Assembly (NCBI GenBank): GCA_029168955.1
Contig: JAPDOI010000358.1
Location: forward strand, 1 to 64,000
DNA length: 64,000 bases
Direction of reading: 5' to 3'
Source of the DNA: Aplectana chamaeleonis
Lineage: Eukaryota; Nematoda; Chromadorea; Rhabditida; Cosmocercidae
The notes beneath the pieces are model-generated. The model searched no databases and was not told where the DNA came from. It saw nothing but the letters and a program-made list of their open reading frames with translations. Each line of letters opens with the position of its first letter. The first letter of the stretch is position 1. The translations under genes and the position numbers were made by a program. Below are positions 1 through 14,755 of the stretch, piece by piece.

Positions 1-3000
1 AAGTGACTAACAAGTTTGTTACTCATTGTTTCACGTTCACTACTTTACTTCTTACTGCTTATCATGTCATGTGATATTATCAGTTGATAGATCAAATCAA
101 CTAAAACACGTCATGTAGGCTGTACTTTTCGATAGGGGAGGGACAGAGAAAGTGACTAACAAGTTTGTTACTTACTGTTTCACATTCACTAGTTTACTTC
201 TTACTGCTTATCATATCATGTGATATTATCAGTTGGTAGATCAACACTCGCGCTAAAACACGTCAATAGGCTGTACTTTTCGATGGGGAGGGACAGAGAA
301 AGTGACTAACAAAGTTTGTTACTTACTGTTTCACATTCACTACTTTACTTCTTACTGCTTATCCATATCATGTGATATTATCAGTTTGGTAAGATCCAAC
401 TCGCTAAAACACGTCGTGAGGCTGTGTACTTTTGCGATGGGGAGGAGGACAGAGAAAGTGACTAACAAGTTTGTTACTTACTGTTTCACATTCACTACTT
501 TACTTCTTACTGCTTATCATATCATGTGATATTATCCAGTTGGTAGATCAACTCGCTAACTAAAACACGTCACGTAGGCTGTACTTTTCGATGGGGAGGG
601 ACAGAGAAAGTGACTAACAAGTTTGTTAGACTTACTGTTTCATTCCAACAACTCACTTTACGGTTCTTACAGCGCTTATCAGTGGCTTATCATCGTGATA
701 CTCCTTATCAGTTGGTAGATTTTACTCCGGGGCTAAAACACGTCGCTAGGCTGTACTTTTCGATAATGAGGGAGGAGGGACAGGAAGGTGACTAACAAGT
801 TTGCAGGGCTTACTTACCTGTTTGCCAGCATTCACTACTTTACTTCCTTACTGCTTATCATATCATGTGATATTATCAGTTGGTAGGTCAACTCGCTAAA
901 AACATACGTCGTAGGCTGTACTTTCGATGAGAGGGAGGGACCGAGAAAGTGACTAACTAAGTTTGTTCGCTTACTGTTTCCGCAACAACAGCTACTTTAA
1001 CTTCTTACTGCTTATCATATCATGTGATATTATCAGTTTGGTAGAATCAACTCGCTAAAACACGTCGTGGCTGTGCACTTTTCGATGGGAAGGGACAGAG
1101 AAAGTGACTAACAAGTTTGTTACTTACTATTTCAACAACAACTACTTTACTTCTTACTGCTTATCATATCATGTTGATATTATCAGTTGGTAGATCAACT
1201 CGCTAAAACACGTCGTAGGCTGTACTTTTCGAGTGGGAAGGGACAGGAAAGTGACTCACTAAAGTTTGTTACTTACTGTTTCACAACAACTACTTTACTT
1301 CTTACTGCTTATCATATCATGTGATCATTATCCAGTTGGTAGATCAACTCGCTAAAACACGTCGTAGGCTGTACTTTTCGATGCGGGAAGGGACAGAGAA
1401 AGTGACTAACAAGTTTGTTACTTACTGTTTCCACAACAACTACTTTACTTCTTACTGCTTATCATCATATCATGTGATATTATCAGTTTGGTAGATCAAC
1501 TCGCTAAAACACGTCGTAGGCTGTACTTTTCTGCGATGGGAAGGGACAGAGAAAGTGACTCCCAAGTTTTTTACTTACTGTTTCCCAACAACTACTTTTC
1601 TTCTTACTGCTTATCATATCATGTGATATTATCAGTTGGTTGATCAACTCGCTAAAACACGTCGTAGGCTGTACTTTTCGATGGGGAGGGACAGAGAAAG
1701 TGACTAACAAGATTTGTTACTTACTGTTTCTGGCATTCACTACTTTACTTCTTACTGCTTATCATATCATGTTGATATTATCAGTTGGTAGATCAACTCG
1801 CTAAAAAACACGTCGTAAGGCTGTACTTTTCGATGGGGAGGGACAGAGAAAGTGACTAACAAGTTTGTTACTTATAACTGTTTCACATTCACTACTTTAC
1901 TTCTTACTGCTTATCATATGCATGTGATATTATCAGTTGGTAGATCAACTCGCTAAAACACGTCGTAGGCTGTACTTTTCGATGGGGAGAGGGACAGAGA
2001 AAGTGACTAACAAGTTTGTTACTTCCACTGTTTCACATTCACTACTTTACTTCTTACTGCTTATCATATCAATTGTGATACTATCAGTTGGTAGATCAAC
2101 TCGCTAAAACACGTCGCTCAGGCTGTACTTTTCGATGGGGAAGGGACAGAGAAAGTGACTAACAAGTTTGTTACTTACTGTTTCACATTCAGCTACTTTA
2201 CTTCTTACTGCTTATCATATCATGTGATATTTATCAGTTGGTAGATCAAATCGCTAAAACATACGTCGTAGGCTGTATACTTCATTCGATGGGAAGGACA
2301 GAGAAAGTGACTAACAAGTTTGTTACTTGCTGTTTCACATTCACTACTTTACTTCTTACTGCTTATCATATCATGTGATATTATCAGTTGGTAGATCAAC
2401 TCGCTTCAAAACACGTCGCTAGGCTGTACTTTTCGATGGGAAGGGACAGGAAAGTGACTAACAAGTTTGTTACTTACTGTTTCACAACAACTACTTTACT
2501 TCTTACTGCTTATCATATCATGTGATATTATCAGTTGGTAGATCAACTCGCTAAAACACGTCGTAGGCTGTACTTTTCGATGGGGAGGGACAGGGAAAGT
2601 GACTAACAAGTTTTGTTTACTTACTGTTTCACAACAACTACTTTACTTCTTACTGCTTATCATATCATGTGATACTATCAGTTGGTAGATCAACTCGCTA
2701 AAACACGTCAATAGGCTGTACTTTTCGATGGGGAGGGACAGAAAAAGTGACTAACAAGTTTGTTACTTACTGTTTCGCAGCACATTCACTACTTTACTTC
2801 TTACTGCTTATCATATCGTAGCGTGATATTATCAGTTGGTAGATCAACTCGCTAAAAACACGTCGTAAGGCTGTACTTTGCGATGGGGGAGGGACAGAGA
2901 AAGTGACTAACAAAGTTTGTTACTTACTGTTTCACATTCACTACTTTACTTCTTACTGCTTATCATATCATGTGATATTTATCAGTTGGTAAGATCAACT

Positions 3001-6000
3001 CGCTAAAACACGTCGTAGGCTGTACTTTCCGATGGGAAGGGACAGGGAAAGTGACTAACAAGTTTGTTACTTACTGTTTCACAGCAACTACTTTACTTCT
3101 TACTGCTTATCATATCATGTGATATTATCAGTTTGGTAGATCAACTCGCTTCAAAACACGTCGTAGGCTGTACTTTTCGATGGGGAGGGACAGAGAAAGT
3201 GACTAACAAGTTTGTTACTTACTGTTTCACATTCACTACTTTACTTCTTACTGCTTATCATATCATGTGATATTATCAGTTGGTAGATCAACTCGCTTTA
3301 AAACACGTCGTAGGCTGTACTTTTCGATGGGGAGGGACAGAGAAAGGTGACTAACAAGTTTATTACTTACTGTTTCACATTCACTACTTTACTTCTTACT
3401 GCTTATCATGTATCATGTATGATATTATCAGTTAGTAGATCAACTCGCTAAAACACGTCGTAGGCTGCCTTACTTTTCGATGGGGAGGGACAGGAAAGTG
3501 ATTCTAACAAAGTTTGTTACTTACTGTTTCACAACAACTACTTTACTTCTTACTGCTTATCATATCATGTGAGTATTATCAGCTGGTAGATCAACTCGCT
3601 AAAACACGTCGTAGGCTGTACTTTTCGATTGGGGAAGGGGACAGAAAGTGACTAACAAGTTTGTTACTTACTGTTTCACATTCACTACTTTACTTCTTAC
3701 TGCTTATCCATATCATGTGATATTATCAGTTGGTAGATCAACTCGCTTTAAAACACGTCGTAGAGCTGTTGTACTTTTCGATGGGGAAGGACAGAGAAAG
3801 TGACTAACAAGTTTGTTACTTACTGTTTCACATTCACTACTTTGCTTCTTACTGCTTATCATATCATGGGTGATATTATTATCAGTTGGTAGATCAGCTC
3901 GCTTCAAAACACGTCGTAGGCTGTACTTTTCGATGGGAGGGACAGGGAAAGTGACTAACAAGTTTGTTACTCATTACTGTTTCACAACAACTACTTTACT
4001 TCTTACTGCTTATCATATCATGTGATATTATCAGTTGGTAGATCAACTCGCTAAAACACGTCGTAGGCTGTACTTTTCGATGGGAGGGACAGAGAAAGTG
4101 ACTAACAAGTTTGTTACTTACTGTTTCACAACAACTACTTTACTTCTTACTGCTTATCATATCATGTGATACTATCAGTTGATAGATCAAATCAGCCTAA
4201 AACATCGTCGTAGGCTGTACTTTTCGATAGGGGAGGGACAGAAAGTGACTAACAAGTTTGTTACTCATTGTTTCACATTCACTACTTTGCTTCTTACTGC
4301 TTATCATATCATGTGATATTATCAGTTGATAGATCAAATCGCTAAAACACGTCGTAGGCTGTACTTTTCGATGGGGAGGGACAGAGAAAGTGACTAACAA
4401 AGATTTGTTACTCACTGTTTCACATTCAACTACTTTTACTTCTTACTGCTTATCATATCATGTGATATTATCAGTTTGGTAGATCAACTCAGCTAAAACA
4501 CGTCGTAGGCTGTGTCAACACTTTTCGATGGGGGAGGGACAGAAAGTGACTAACAGGTTTGTTACTTACTGTTTCCCGATTCACTACTTTAACTTCTTAC
4601 TGCTTATCATATCATGCTTGATATTATCAGTTGGTAGATCAACTCGCTAAAACACGTCGTAGGCTGTACTTTTCGATGGGGAGAGGACAGAGAAAGTGAC
4701 TAACAAGTTTTGTTACTCATTGTTTTTCACATTCACACTACTTTACTTTTCTTACTGCTTATCATATCATGTGATACTATCAGTTGGTAGATCAACTCGC
4801 TAAAACACGTCGTAGGCTGTACTTTTCGATGGGGAGGGACAGAGAGAAAGACTAACAAGTTTGTTACTCATTGTTTCACATTCACTACTTTACTTCTTAC
4901 TGCTTATCATATCATGTGATATTATCAGTTGGTAAAGATCAGCACTCGCTTCAAAACACGTCGTAGGCTGTACTTTTCGATGGGGAGAGGGGACAGAAAG
5001 TGACTAACAAGTTTGTTACTTACTGTTTCACATTCACTACTTTACTTCTTACTGCTTATCCATATCATGTGATATTATCAGTTGGTAGATCAACTCGCTT
5101 CAAAACACGTCGTGAGGCTGTACTTTTCGATGGGGAAGGGACAGAGAAAGTGACCTAACACCAAGTTTGTTACTTACTGTTTAACATTAACTACTTTACT
5201 TCTTACTGCTTATCATATCATGTGATATTATCAGTTGGTAGATCAACTCGCTAAAACACGTCGCAGGCTTTACTTTTCGATGGGAAGGGACAGGGAAGGT
5301 GACTAACAAGTTTGTTACTTACTGTTTCACAACAACTACTTTACTTCTTACTGCTTATCATATCATGTGATATTATCAGTTGGTAGATTAACTCGCTAAA
5401 ACACGTCGTAGGCTGTACTTTGCGATGGGGGAGGGACAGGGAAAGTGACTAACAAGTTTGTTACTTACTGTTTCATAACAACCAGTACTTTACTTCTTAC
5501 TGCTTATCATATCATGTGATATTATCAGCTGGTGAAGATCAACTCGCTAAAACACGTCGTAGGCTGTACTTTGCGATGGGGAGGGACAGAGAAAGTGACT
5601 AACAAGTTTGTTACTTACTGTTTCACATTCACTACTTTACTTCTTACTGCTTATCATATCATGTGATACTATCAGTTGGTAGATCAACTCGCTAAAACAC
5701 GTCTTAGGCCGTACTTTTCGATGGGGAGGGACAGAGAAAAGGACTAACAAGTTTGTTACTTACTGTTTCACATTCACTACTTTACTTCTTACTGCTTATC
5801 ATATCATGTGATATTATCAGTTGGTAGATCAACTCGCTAAAACACGTCGTAGGCTGTACTTTGCGATGGGGAAGGACAGAGAAAGTGACTAACAAGTTTG
5901 TTACTTACTGTTTCACATTCACTGCTTTACTTCTTACTGCTTATCATATCATGTTATACTATCAGTTGGTAGATCAACTCGCTAAAACACGTCGTAGGCT

Positions 6001-9000
6001 GTACTTTGCGATGGGGAGGGACAGAGAAAGTGACTAACAAGTTTGTTACTTACTGTTTCACATTCACTACTTTACTTCTTACTGCTTATCATATCATGTG
6101 ATATTATCAGTTGGTAGATCAACTCGCTAAAACACGTCGTAGGCTGTACTTTGCGATGGGGAAGGACAGAGAAAGTGACTAACAAGTTTGTTACTTACTG
6201 TTTCACATTCACTGCTTTACTTCTTACTGCTTATCATATCATGTGATATTATCAGTTGGTAGATCAACTCGCTAAAACACGTCGTAGGCTGTACTTTTCG
6301 ATGGGAAGGGACAGGGAAAGTGACTAACAAGTTTGTTACTTACTGTTTCACAACAACTACTTTACTTCTTACTGCTTATCATATCATGTGATATTATCAG
6401 TTGGTAGATCAACTCGCTAAAACACGTCGTAGGCTGTACTTTTCGATGGGGAGGGACAGAGAAAGTGACTAACAAGTTTGTCACTTACTGTTTCACAACA
6501 ACTACTTTACTTCTTACTGCTTATCATATCATGTGATATTATCAGTTGGTAGATCAACTCGCTAAAACACGTCGTAGGCTGTACTTTTCGATGGGGAGGG
6601 ACAGAGAAAGTGACTAACAAGTTTTGTTACTTACTGTTTCACATCCACTACTTTACTTCTTACTGCTTATCATATCATGTGATATTATCAGCTGGTAGAT
6701 CAACTCGCTAAAACACGTCGCAGGCTGTACTTTTCGATGGGGAGGGACAGAGAAAGTGACTAACAAGTTTGTTACTTACTGTTTCACAACAACTACTTTA
6801 CTTCTTACTGCTTATCATATCATGTGATATTATCAGTTGGTAGATCAACTCGCTAAAACACGTCGTAGGCTGTACTTTTCGATGGGGAGGGACAGAGAAA
6901 GTGACTAACAAGTTTGTTACTTACTGTTTCACATTCACTACTTTACTTCTTACTGCTTATCATATCATGTGATATTATCAGTTGGTAGATCAACTCGCTA
7001 AAACACGTCGTAGGCTGTACTTTTCGATGGGAAGGGACAGAGAAAGTGACTAACAAGTTTGTTACTTACTGTTTCACATTCACTACTTTACTTCTTACTG
7101 CTTATCATATCATGTGATATTATCAGTTGGTAGATCAACTCGCTAAAACACGTCGTAGGCTGTACTTTTCGATGGGGAGGGACAGGGAAAGTGACTAACA
7201 AGTTTGTTACTTACTGTTTCACAACAACTACTTTACTTCTTACTGCTTATCATATCATGTGATATTATTAGCTGGTAGATCAACTCGCTAAACACGTCGT
7301 AGGCTGTACTTTTCGATGGGGAGGGGACAGAAAGTGACTACCAAGTTTGTTACTTACCGTTTCACATTCACTACTTTACTTCTTACTGCTTATCATATCA
7401 TGTGATATTATCAGTTGGTAGATCAACTCGCTAAAACACGTCGTAGGCTGTACTTTTCGATGGGGAGGGACAGAGAAAGTGACTAACAAGTTTGTTACTT
7501 ACTGTTTCACATTCACTACTTTACTTCTTACTGCTTATCATATCATGTGATATTATCAGTTGGTAGATCAACTCGCTAAAACACGTCGTAGGCTGTACTT
7601 TTCGATGGGGAGGGACAGAGAAAGTGACTAACAAGTTTGTTACTTACTGTTTCACAACAACTACTTTACTTCTTACTGCTTATCATATCATGTGATATTA
7701 TCAGTTGGTAGATCAACTCGCTAAAACACGTCGTAGGCTGTACTTTTCGATGGGGAGGGACAGAGAAAGTGACTAACAAGTTTGTTACTTACTGTTTCAC
7801 ATTCACTACTTTACTTCTTACTGCTTATCATATCATGTGATATTATCAGCTGGTAGATCAACTCGCTGAAACACGTCGTAGGCTGTACTTTTCGATGGGA
7901 AGGAACAAGGAAAGTGACTAGCAAGTTTGTTACTTACTGTTTAACATTAACTACTTTACTTCTTACTGCTTATCATATCATGTGATATTATCAGTTGGTA
8001 GATCAACTCGCTAAAACACGTCGTAGGCTGTACTTTTCGATGGGGAGGGACAGAGAAAGTGACTAACAAGTTTGTTACTTACTGTTTCACATTCACTACT
8101 TTACTTCTTACTGCTTATCATATCATGTGATATTATCAGTTGGTAGATCAACTCGCTAAAACACGTCGTAGGCTGTACTTTTCGATGGGGAGGGACAGAG
8201 AAAGTGACTAACAAGTTTGTTACTTACTGTTTCACAACAACTACTTTACTTCTTACTGCTTATCATATCATGTGATATTATCAGTTGTTAGATCAACTCG
8301 CTAAAACACGTCGTAGGCTGTACTTTTCGATGGGGAGGGACAGAGAAAGTGACTAACAAGTTTGTTACTTACTGTTTCACAACAACTACTTTACTTCTTA
8401 CTGCTTATCATATCATGTGATATTATCAGTTGGTAGATCAACTCGCTAAAACACGTCGTAGGCTGTACTTTTCGATGGGGAGGGACAGAGAAAGTGACTA
8501 ACAAGTTTGTTACTTACTGTTTCACATTCACTACTTTACTTCTTACTGCTTATCATATCATGTGATATTATCAGCTGGTAGATCAACTCGCTAAAACACG
8601 TCGTAAGCTGTACTTTTCGATGGGGAGGGACAGAGAAAGTGACTAACAAGTTTGTTACTCATTGTTTCACATTCACTACTTTACTTCTTACTGCTTATCA
8701 TATCATGTGATATTATCAGTTGGTAGATCAACTCGCTAAAACACGTCGTAGGCTGTACTTTTCGATGGGGAGGGACAGAGAAAGTGACTAACAAGTTTGT
8801 TACTTACTGTTTCACATTCACTACTTTACTTCTTACTGCTTATCATATCATGTGATATTATCAGTTGGTAGATCAACTCGCTAAAACACGTCGTAGGCTG
8901 TACTTTTCGATGGGGAGGGACAGAGAAAGTGACTAACAAGTTTGTTACTTACTGTTTCACATTCACTACTTTACTTCTTACTGCTTATCATATCATGTGA

Positions 9001-12000
9001 TATTATCAGTTGGTAGATCAACTCGCTAAAACACGTCGTAGGCTGTACTTTTCGATGGGGAGGGACAGAGAAAGTGACTAACAAGTTTGTTACTTACTGT
9101 TTCACATTCACTACTTTACTTCTTACTGCTTATCATATCATGTGATATTATCAGTTGGTAGATCAACTCGCTAAAACACGTCGTAGGCTGTACTTTTCGA
9201 TGGGGAGGGACAGAGAAAGTGACTAACAAGTTTGTTACTTACTGTTTCACATTCACTACTTTACTTCTTACTGCTTATCATATCATGTGATATTATCAGT
9301 TGGTAGATCAACTCGCTAAAACACGTCGTAGGCTGTACTTTTCGAAGGGAAGGACAGAGAAAGTGACTAACAAGTTTGTTACTTACTGTTTCACAACAAC
9401 TACTTTACTTCTTACTGCTTATCATATCATGTGATATTATCAGTTGGTAGATCAACTCGCTAAAACACGTCGTAGGCTGTACTTTTCGATGGGAAGGGAC
9501 AGGGAAAGTGACTAACAAGTTTGTTACTTACTGTTTCACAACAACTACTTTACTTCTTACTGCTTATCATATCATGTGATATTATCAGTTGGTAGATCAG
9601 CTCGCTAAAACACGTCGTAGGCTGTACTTTTCGATGGGAAGGGACAGGGAAAGTGACTAACAAGTTTGTTACTTACTGTTTCAAAACAACTACTTTACTT
9701 CTTACTGCTTATCATATCAAGTGATATTATCTGTCGGTAGGTGAACTCGCTAAAACACGTCGTAGGCTGTACTTTTCGATGGGAGGAACAGAGAAAGTGA
9801 CTAACAAGTTTGTTACTTACTGTTTCACAACAACTACTTTACTTCTTACTGCTTATCATATCATGTGATATTATCAGTTGGTAGATCAACTCGCTAAAAC
9901 ACGTCGTAGGCTGTACTTTTCGATGGGGAGGGACAGAGAAAGTGACTAACAAGTTTGTCACTTACTGTTTCACAACAACTACTTTACTTCTTACTGCTTA
10001 TCATATCATGTGATATTATCAGCTGGTAGATCAACTCGCTAAAACACGTCGTAGGCTGTACTTTTCGATGGGGAGGGACAGAGAAAGTGACTAACAAGTT
10101 TGTTACTTACTGTTTCACAACAACTACTTTACTTCTTACTGCTTATCATATCATGTGATATTATCAGTTGGTAGATCAACTCGCTAAAACACGTCGTAGG
10201 CTGTACTTTTCGATGGGGAGGGACAGAGAAAGTGACTAACAAGTTTGTTACTCATTGTTTCACATTCACTACTTTACTTCTTACTGCTTATCATATCATG
10301 TGATATTATCAGTTGATAGATCAAATCGCTAAAACACGTCGTAGGCTGTACTTTTCGATGGGGAGGGACAGAGAAAGTGACTAACAAGTTTGTTACTTAC
10401 TGTTTCACATTCACTACTTTACTTCTTACTGCTTATCATATCATGTGATATTATCAGCTGGTAGATCAACTCGCTAAAACACGTCGTAGGCTGTACTTTT
10501 CGATGGGGAGGGACAGAGAAAGTGACTAACAAGTTTGTTACTTACTGTTTCACATTCACTACTTTACTTCTTACTGCTTATCATATCATGTGATATTATC
10601 AGTTGGTAGATCAACTCGCTAAAACACGTCGTAAGCTGTACTTTTCGATGGGGAGGGACAGAGAAAGTGACTAACAAGTTTGTTACTCATTGTTTCACAT
10701 TCACTACTTTACTTCTTACTGCTTATCATATCATGTGATATTATCAGTTGATAGATCAAATCGCTAAAACACGTCGTAGGCTGTACTTTTCGATGGGGAG
10801 GGACAGAGAAAGTGACTAACAAGTTTGTTACTCATTGTTTCACATTCACTACTTTACTTCTTACTGCTTATCATATCATGTGATTTTATCAGTTGATAGA
10901 TCAAATCGCTAAAACACGTCGTAGGCTGTACTTTTCGATGGGGAGGGACAGAGAAAGTGACTAACAAGTTTGTTACTTACTGTTTCACAACAACTACTTT
11001 ACTTCTTACTGCTTATCATATCATGTGATATTATCAGTTGGTAGATCAACTCGCTAAAACACGTCGTAGGCTGTACTTTTCGATGGGGAGGGACAGAGAA
11101 AGTGACTAACAAGTTTGTTACTTACTGTTTCACAACAACTACTTTACTTCTTACTGCTTATCATATCATGTGATATTATCAGTTGGTAGATCAACTCGCT
11201 AAAACACGTCGTAGGCTGTACTTTTCGATGGGAAGGGACAGGGAAAGTGACTAACAAGTTTGTTACTTACTGTTTCACATTCACTACTTTACTTCTTACT
11301 GCTTATCATATCATGTGATATTATCAGTTCATAGATCAAATCGCTAAAACACGTCGTAGGCTGTACTTTTCGATGGGAAGGAACAAGGAAAGTGACTAAC
11401 AAGTTTGTTACTTACTGTTTCACATTCACTACTTTACTTCTTACTGCTTATCATATCATGTGATATTATCAGTTGGTAGATCAACTCGCTAAAACACGTC
11501 GTAGGCTGTACTTTTCGATGGGGAGGGACAGAGAAAGTGACTAACAAGTTTGTTACTTACTGTTTCACAACAACTACTTTACTTCTTACTGCTTATCATA
11601 TCATGTGATATTATCAGCTGGTAGATCAACTCGCTAAAACATGTCGTAGGCTTTACTTTCCGATGGGAAGGGACTGGGAAAGTGACTAACAAGTTTGTTA
11701 CTTACTGTTTCACAACAACTACTTTACTTCTTACTGCTTATCATATCATGTGATATTATCAGTTGGTAGATCAACTCGCTAAAACACGTCGTAGGCTGTA
11801 CTTTTCGATGGGAAGGGACAGAGAAAGTGACTAACAAGTTTGTTACTTACTGTTTCACAACAACTACTTTACTTCTTACTGCTTATCATATCATGTGATA
11901 TTATCAGTTGGTAGATCAACTCGCTAAAACACGTCGTAGGCTGTACTTTTCGATGGGAAGGGACAGAGAATGTGACTAACAAGTTTGTTACTCATTGTTT

Positions 12001-14155
12001 CACATTCACTACTTTTCTTCTTACTGCTTATCATATCATGTGATATTATCAGCTGGTAGATCAACTCGCTAAAACACGTCGTAGGCTGTACTTTTCGATG
12101 GGGAGGGACAGAGAAAGTGACTAACAAGTTTGTTACTTACTGTTTCACAACAACTACTTTACTTCTTACTGCTTATCATATCATGTGATATTATCAGTTG
12201 ATAGATCAAATCGCTAAAACACGTCGTAGGCTGTACTTTCCGATGGGAAGGGACTGGGAAAGTGACTAACAAGTTTGTTACTTACTGTTTCACAACAACT
12301 ACTTTACTTCTTACTGCTTATCATATCATGTGATATTATCAGTTGGTAGATCAACTCGCTAAAACACGTCGTAGGCTGTACTTTTCGATGGGAAGGGACA
12401 GAGAAAGTGACTAACAAGTTTGTTACTTACTGTTTCACAACAACTACTTTACTTCTTACTGCTTATCATATCATGTGATATTATCAGCTGGTAGATCAAC
12501 TCGCTAAAACATGTCGTAGGCTTTACTTTTCGATGGGAAGGGACTGGGAAAGTGACTAACAAGTTTGTTACTTACTGTTTCACAACAACTACTTTACTTC
12601 TTACTGCCTATCATATCATGTGATATTATCAGTTGATAGATCAAATCGCTAAAACACGTCGTTGACTGTACTTTTCGATGGGGAGGGACAGGGAAAGTGA
12701 CTAACAAGTTCGTTACTTACTGTTTCACAACAACTACTTTACTTCTTACTGCTTATCATATCATGTGATATTATCAGTTGGTAGATCAACTCGCTAAAAC
12801 ACGTCGTAGGCTGTACTTTTCGATGGGGAGGGACAGAGAAAGTGACTAACAAGTTTGTTACTTACTGTTTCACAACAACTACTTTACTTCTTACTGCTTA
12901 TCATATCATGTGATATTATCAGTTGATAGATCAAATCGCTAAAACACGTCGTAGGCTGTACTTTTCGATGGGGAGGGACAGAGAAAGTGACTAACAAGTT
13001 TGTTACTCATTGTTTCACATTCACTACTTTACTTCTTACTGCTTATCATATCATGTGATTTTATCAGTTGATAGATCAAATCGCTAAAACACGTCGTAGG
13101 CTGTACTTTTCGATGGGAAGGGACAGAGAAAGTGACTAACAAGTTTGTTACTTACTGTTTCACAACAACTACTTTACTTCTTACTGCTTATCATATCATG
13201 TGATATTATCAGCTGGTAGATCAACTCGCTAAAACATGTCGTAGGCTTTACTTTCCGATGGGAAGGGACTGGGAAAGTGACTAACAAGTTTGTTACTTAC
13301 TGTTTCACAACAACTACTTTACTTCTTACTGCTTATCATATCATGTGATATTATCAGCTGGTAGATCAACTCGCTAAAACATGTCGTAGGCTTTACTTTC
13401 CGATGGGAAGGGACTGGGAAAGTGACTAACAAGTTTGTTACTTACTGTTTCACAACAACTACTTTACTTCTTACTGCTTATCATATCATGTGATATTATC
13501 AGTTGGTAGATCAACTCGCTAAAACACGTCGTAGGCTGTACTTTTCGATGGGAAGGGACAGAGAAAGTGACTAACAAGTTTGTTACTCATTGTTTCACAT
13601 TCACTACTTTACTTCTTACTGCTTATCATATCATGTGATATTATCAGCTGGTAGATCAACTCGCTAAAACACGTCGTAGGCTGTACTTTTCGATGGGGAG
13701 GGACAGAGAAAGTGACTAACAAGTTTGTTACTTACTGTTTCACAACAACTACTTTACTTCTTACTGCTTATCATATCATGTGATATTATCAGCTGGTAGA
13801 TCAACTCGCTGAAACACGTCGTAGGCTGTACTTTTCGATGGGAAGGAACAAGGAAAGTGACTAGCAAGTTTGTTACTTACTGTTTCACAACAACTACTTT
13901 ACTTCTTACTGCTTATCATATCATGTGATATTATCAGTTGGTAGATCAACTCCCTAAAACACGTCGTAGGCTGTACCTTTCGATGGGAGGGACAGAGAAA
14001 GTGACTAACAAGTTTGTTACTTACTGTTTCACAACAACTACTTTACTTCTTACTGACTTATCATATCATGTGATATTATCAGCTGGTCAAGATCAACTCG
14101 CTAAAACATGTCGTAGGCTTTACTTTTCGATGGGAAGGGACTGGGCATCTGATGA
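1..14155. repeat. 145-bp satellite DNA array
   Basis: Head-to-tail copies of one monomer. In the clean part the word GTGATATTATCAG recurs at 8707, 8852, 8997 and 9142, giving an exact 145-bp period and roughly 95 copies. The monomer carries a short dyad (ATATCA-TG-TGATAT). It comes in two interspersed variants at one site (CACATTCAC or CACAACAAC), and some units have GTTGATAGATCAAAT instead of GTTGGTAGATCAACT. Units from about 5,250 to 14,050 are nearly identical, which indicates recent homogenisation. Units 1-5,250 carry many 1-5 base insertions. The length is close to a nucleosome core particle (147 bp). No coding function is seen; short ORFs on both strands are repeat by-products. Confidence 0.97.
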
Positions 14156-14755
14156 CTAACAGGATGTCATGTACTGTACATAGTGTGCATCTGATGACTT
14201 CATCAGGATGTCATGTAAAGTACATATCATCTGGATGACGTCATCAGGTATCGCGTCTAAAGTACATAGGCATCGATGACGTCATCAGGATGTCATGGGG
14301 AAAGTGACTAACAAGATGACGCTAACAGGCGCAGCATGAGAGCACCATACGTTACTTACTGTGTCACTAAAACTACTTTACTTCTTACTGCTTATCATAT
14401 CATGTGATATTTATCAGTTGGTAGATCAACTCGCTAAAGTCATAGGCTGTACTTTTCGATGGGGAGGGACAGGAAAGTGACTAACAAGTTTGTTACTTAC
14501 TATTTCACAACAACTACTTTACTTCTTACTGCTTATCATATCATGTGATATTATCAGTTGGTAGATCAACTCGCTAAAACACGTTGTAGGCTGTACTTTT
14601 CGATGGGAAGGCACAGGGAAAGTGACTGACGTCATCAGGGTGTCACAACAACTACTTTACTTCTTACTGACGTTATCAGGATATCATGTGATATTATCAC
14701 ATAGGGCATCGAATCGCTAAAACGTCGTAGGCTGTACTTTTACTTATATAGGGCA
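14156..14755. repeat. mosaic junction between the 145-bp satellite and the 42-bp minisatellite
   Basis: Pieces of both repeats alternate here. CRE-palindrome units (GATGACGTCATCAGG) at 14,190-14,300 are followed by whole or broken 145-bp monomers (14,360-14,620). Then come hybrids in which a GACGTCATCAGGGTGTCA segment sits inside a satellite monomer (14,627-14,720). Small insertions are frequent. This may be a true array boundary with interspersed units or a consensus made from poorly resolved reads. Confidence 0.8.

Noticed and set aside
302..14159. Short ORFs of 60-82 codons in the 145-bp satellite
   Set aside because: Present on both strands and only where small insertions shift frames; 145 is not a multiple of 3.
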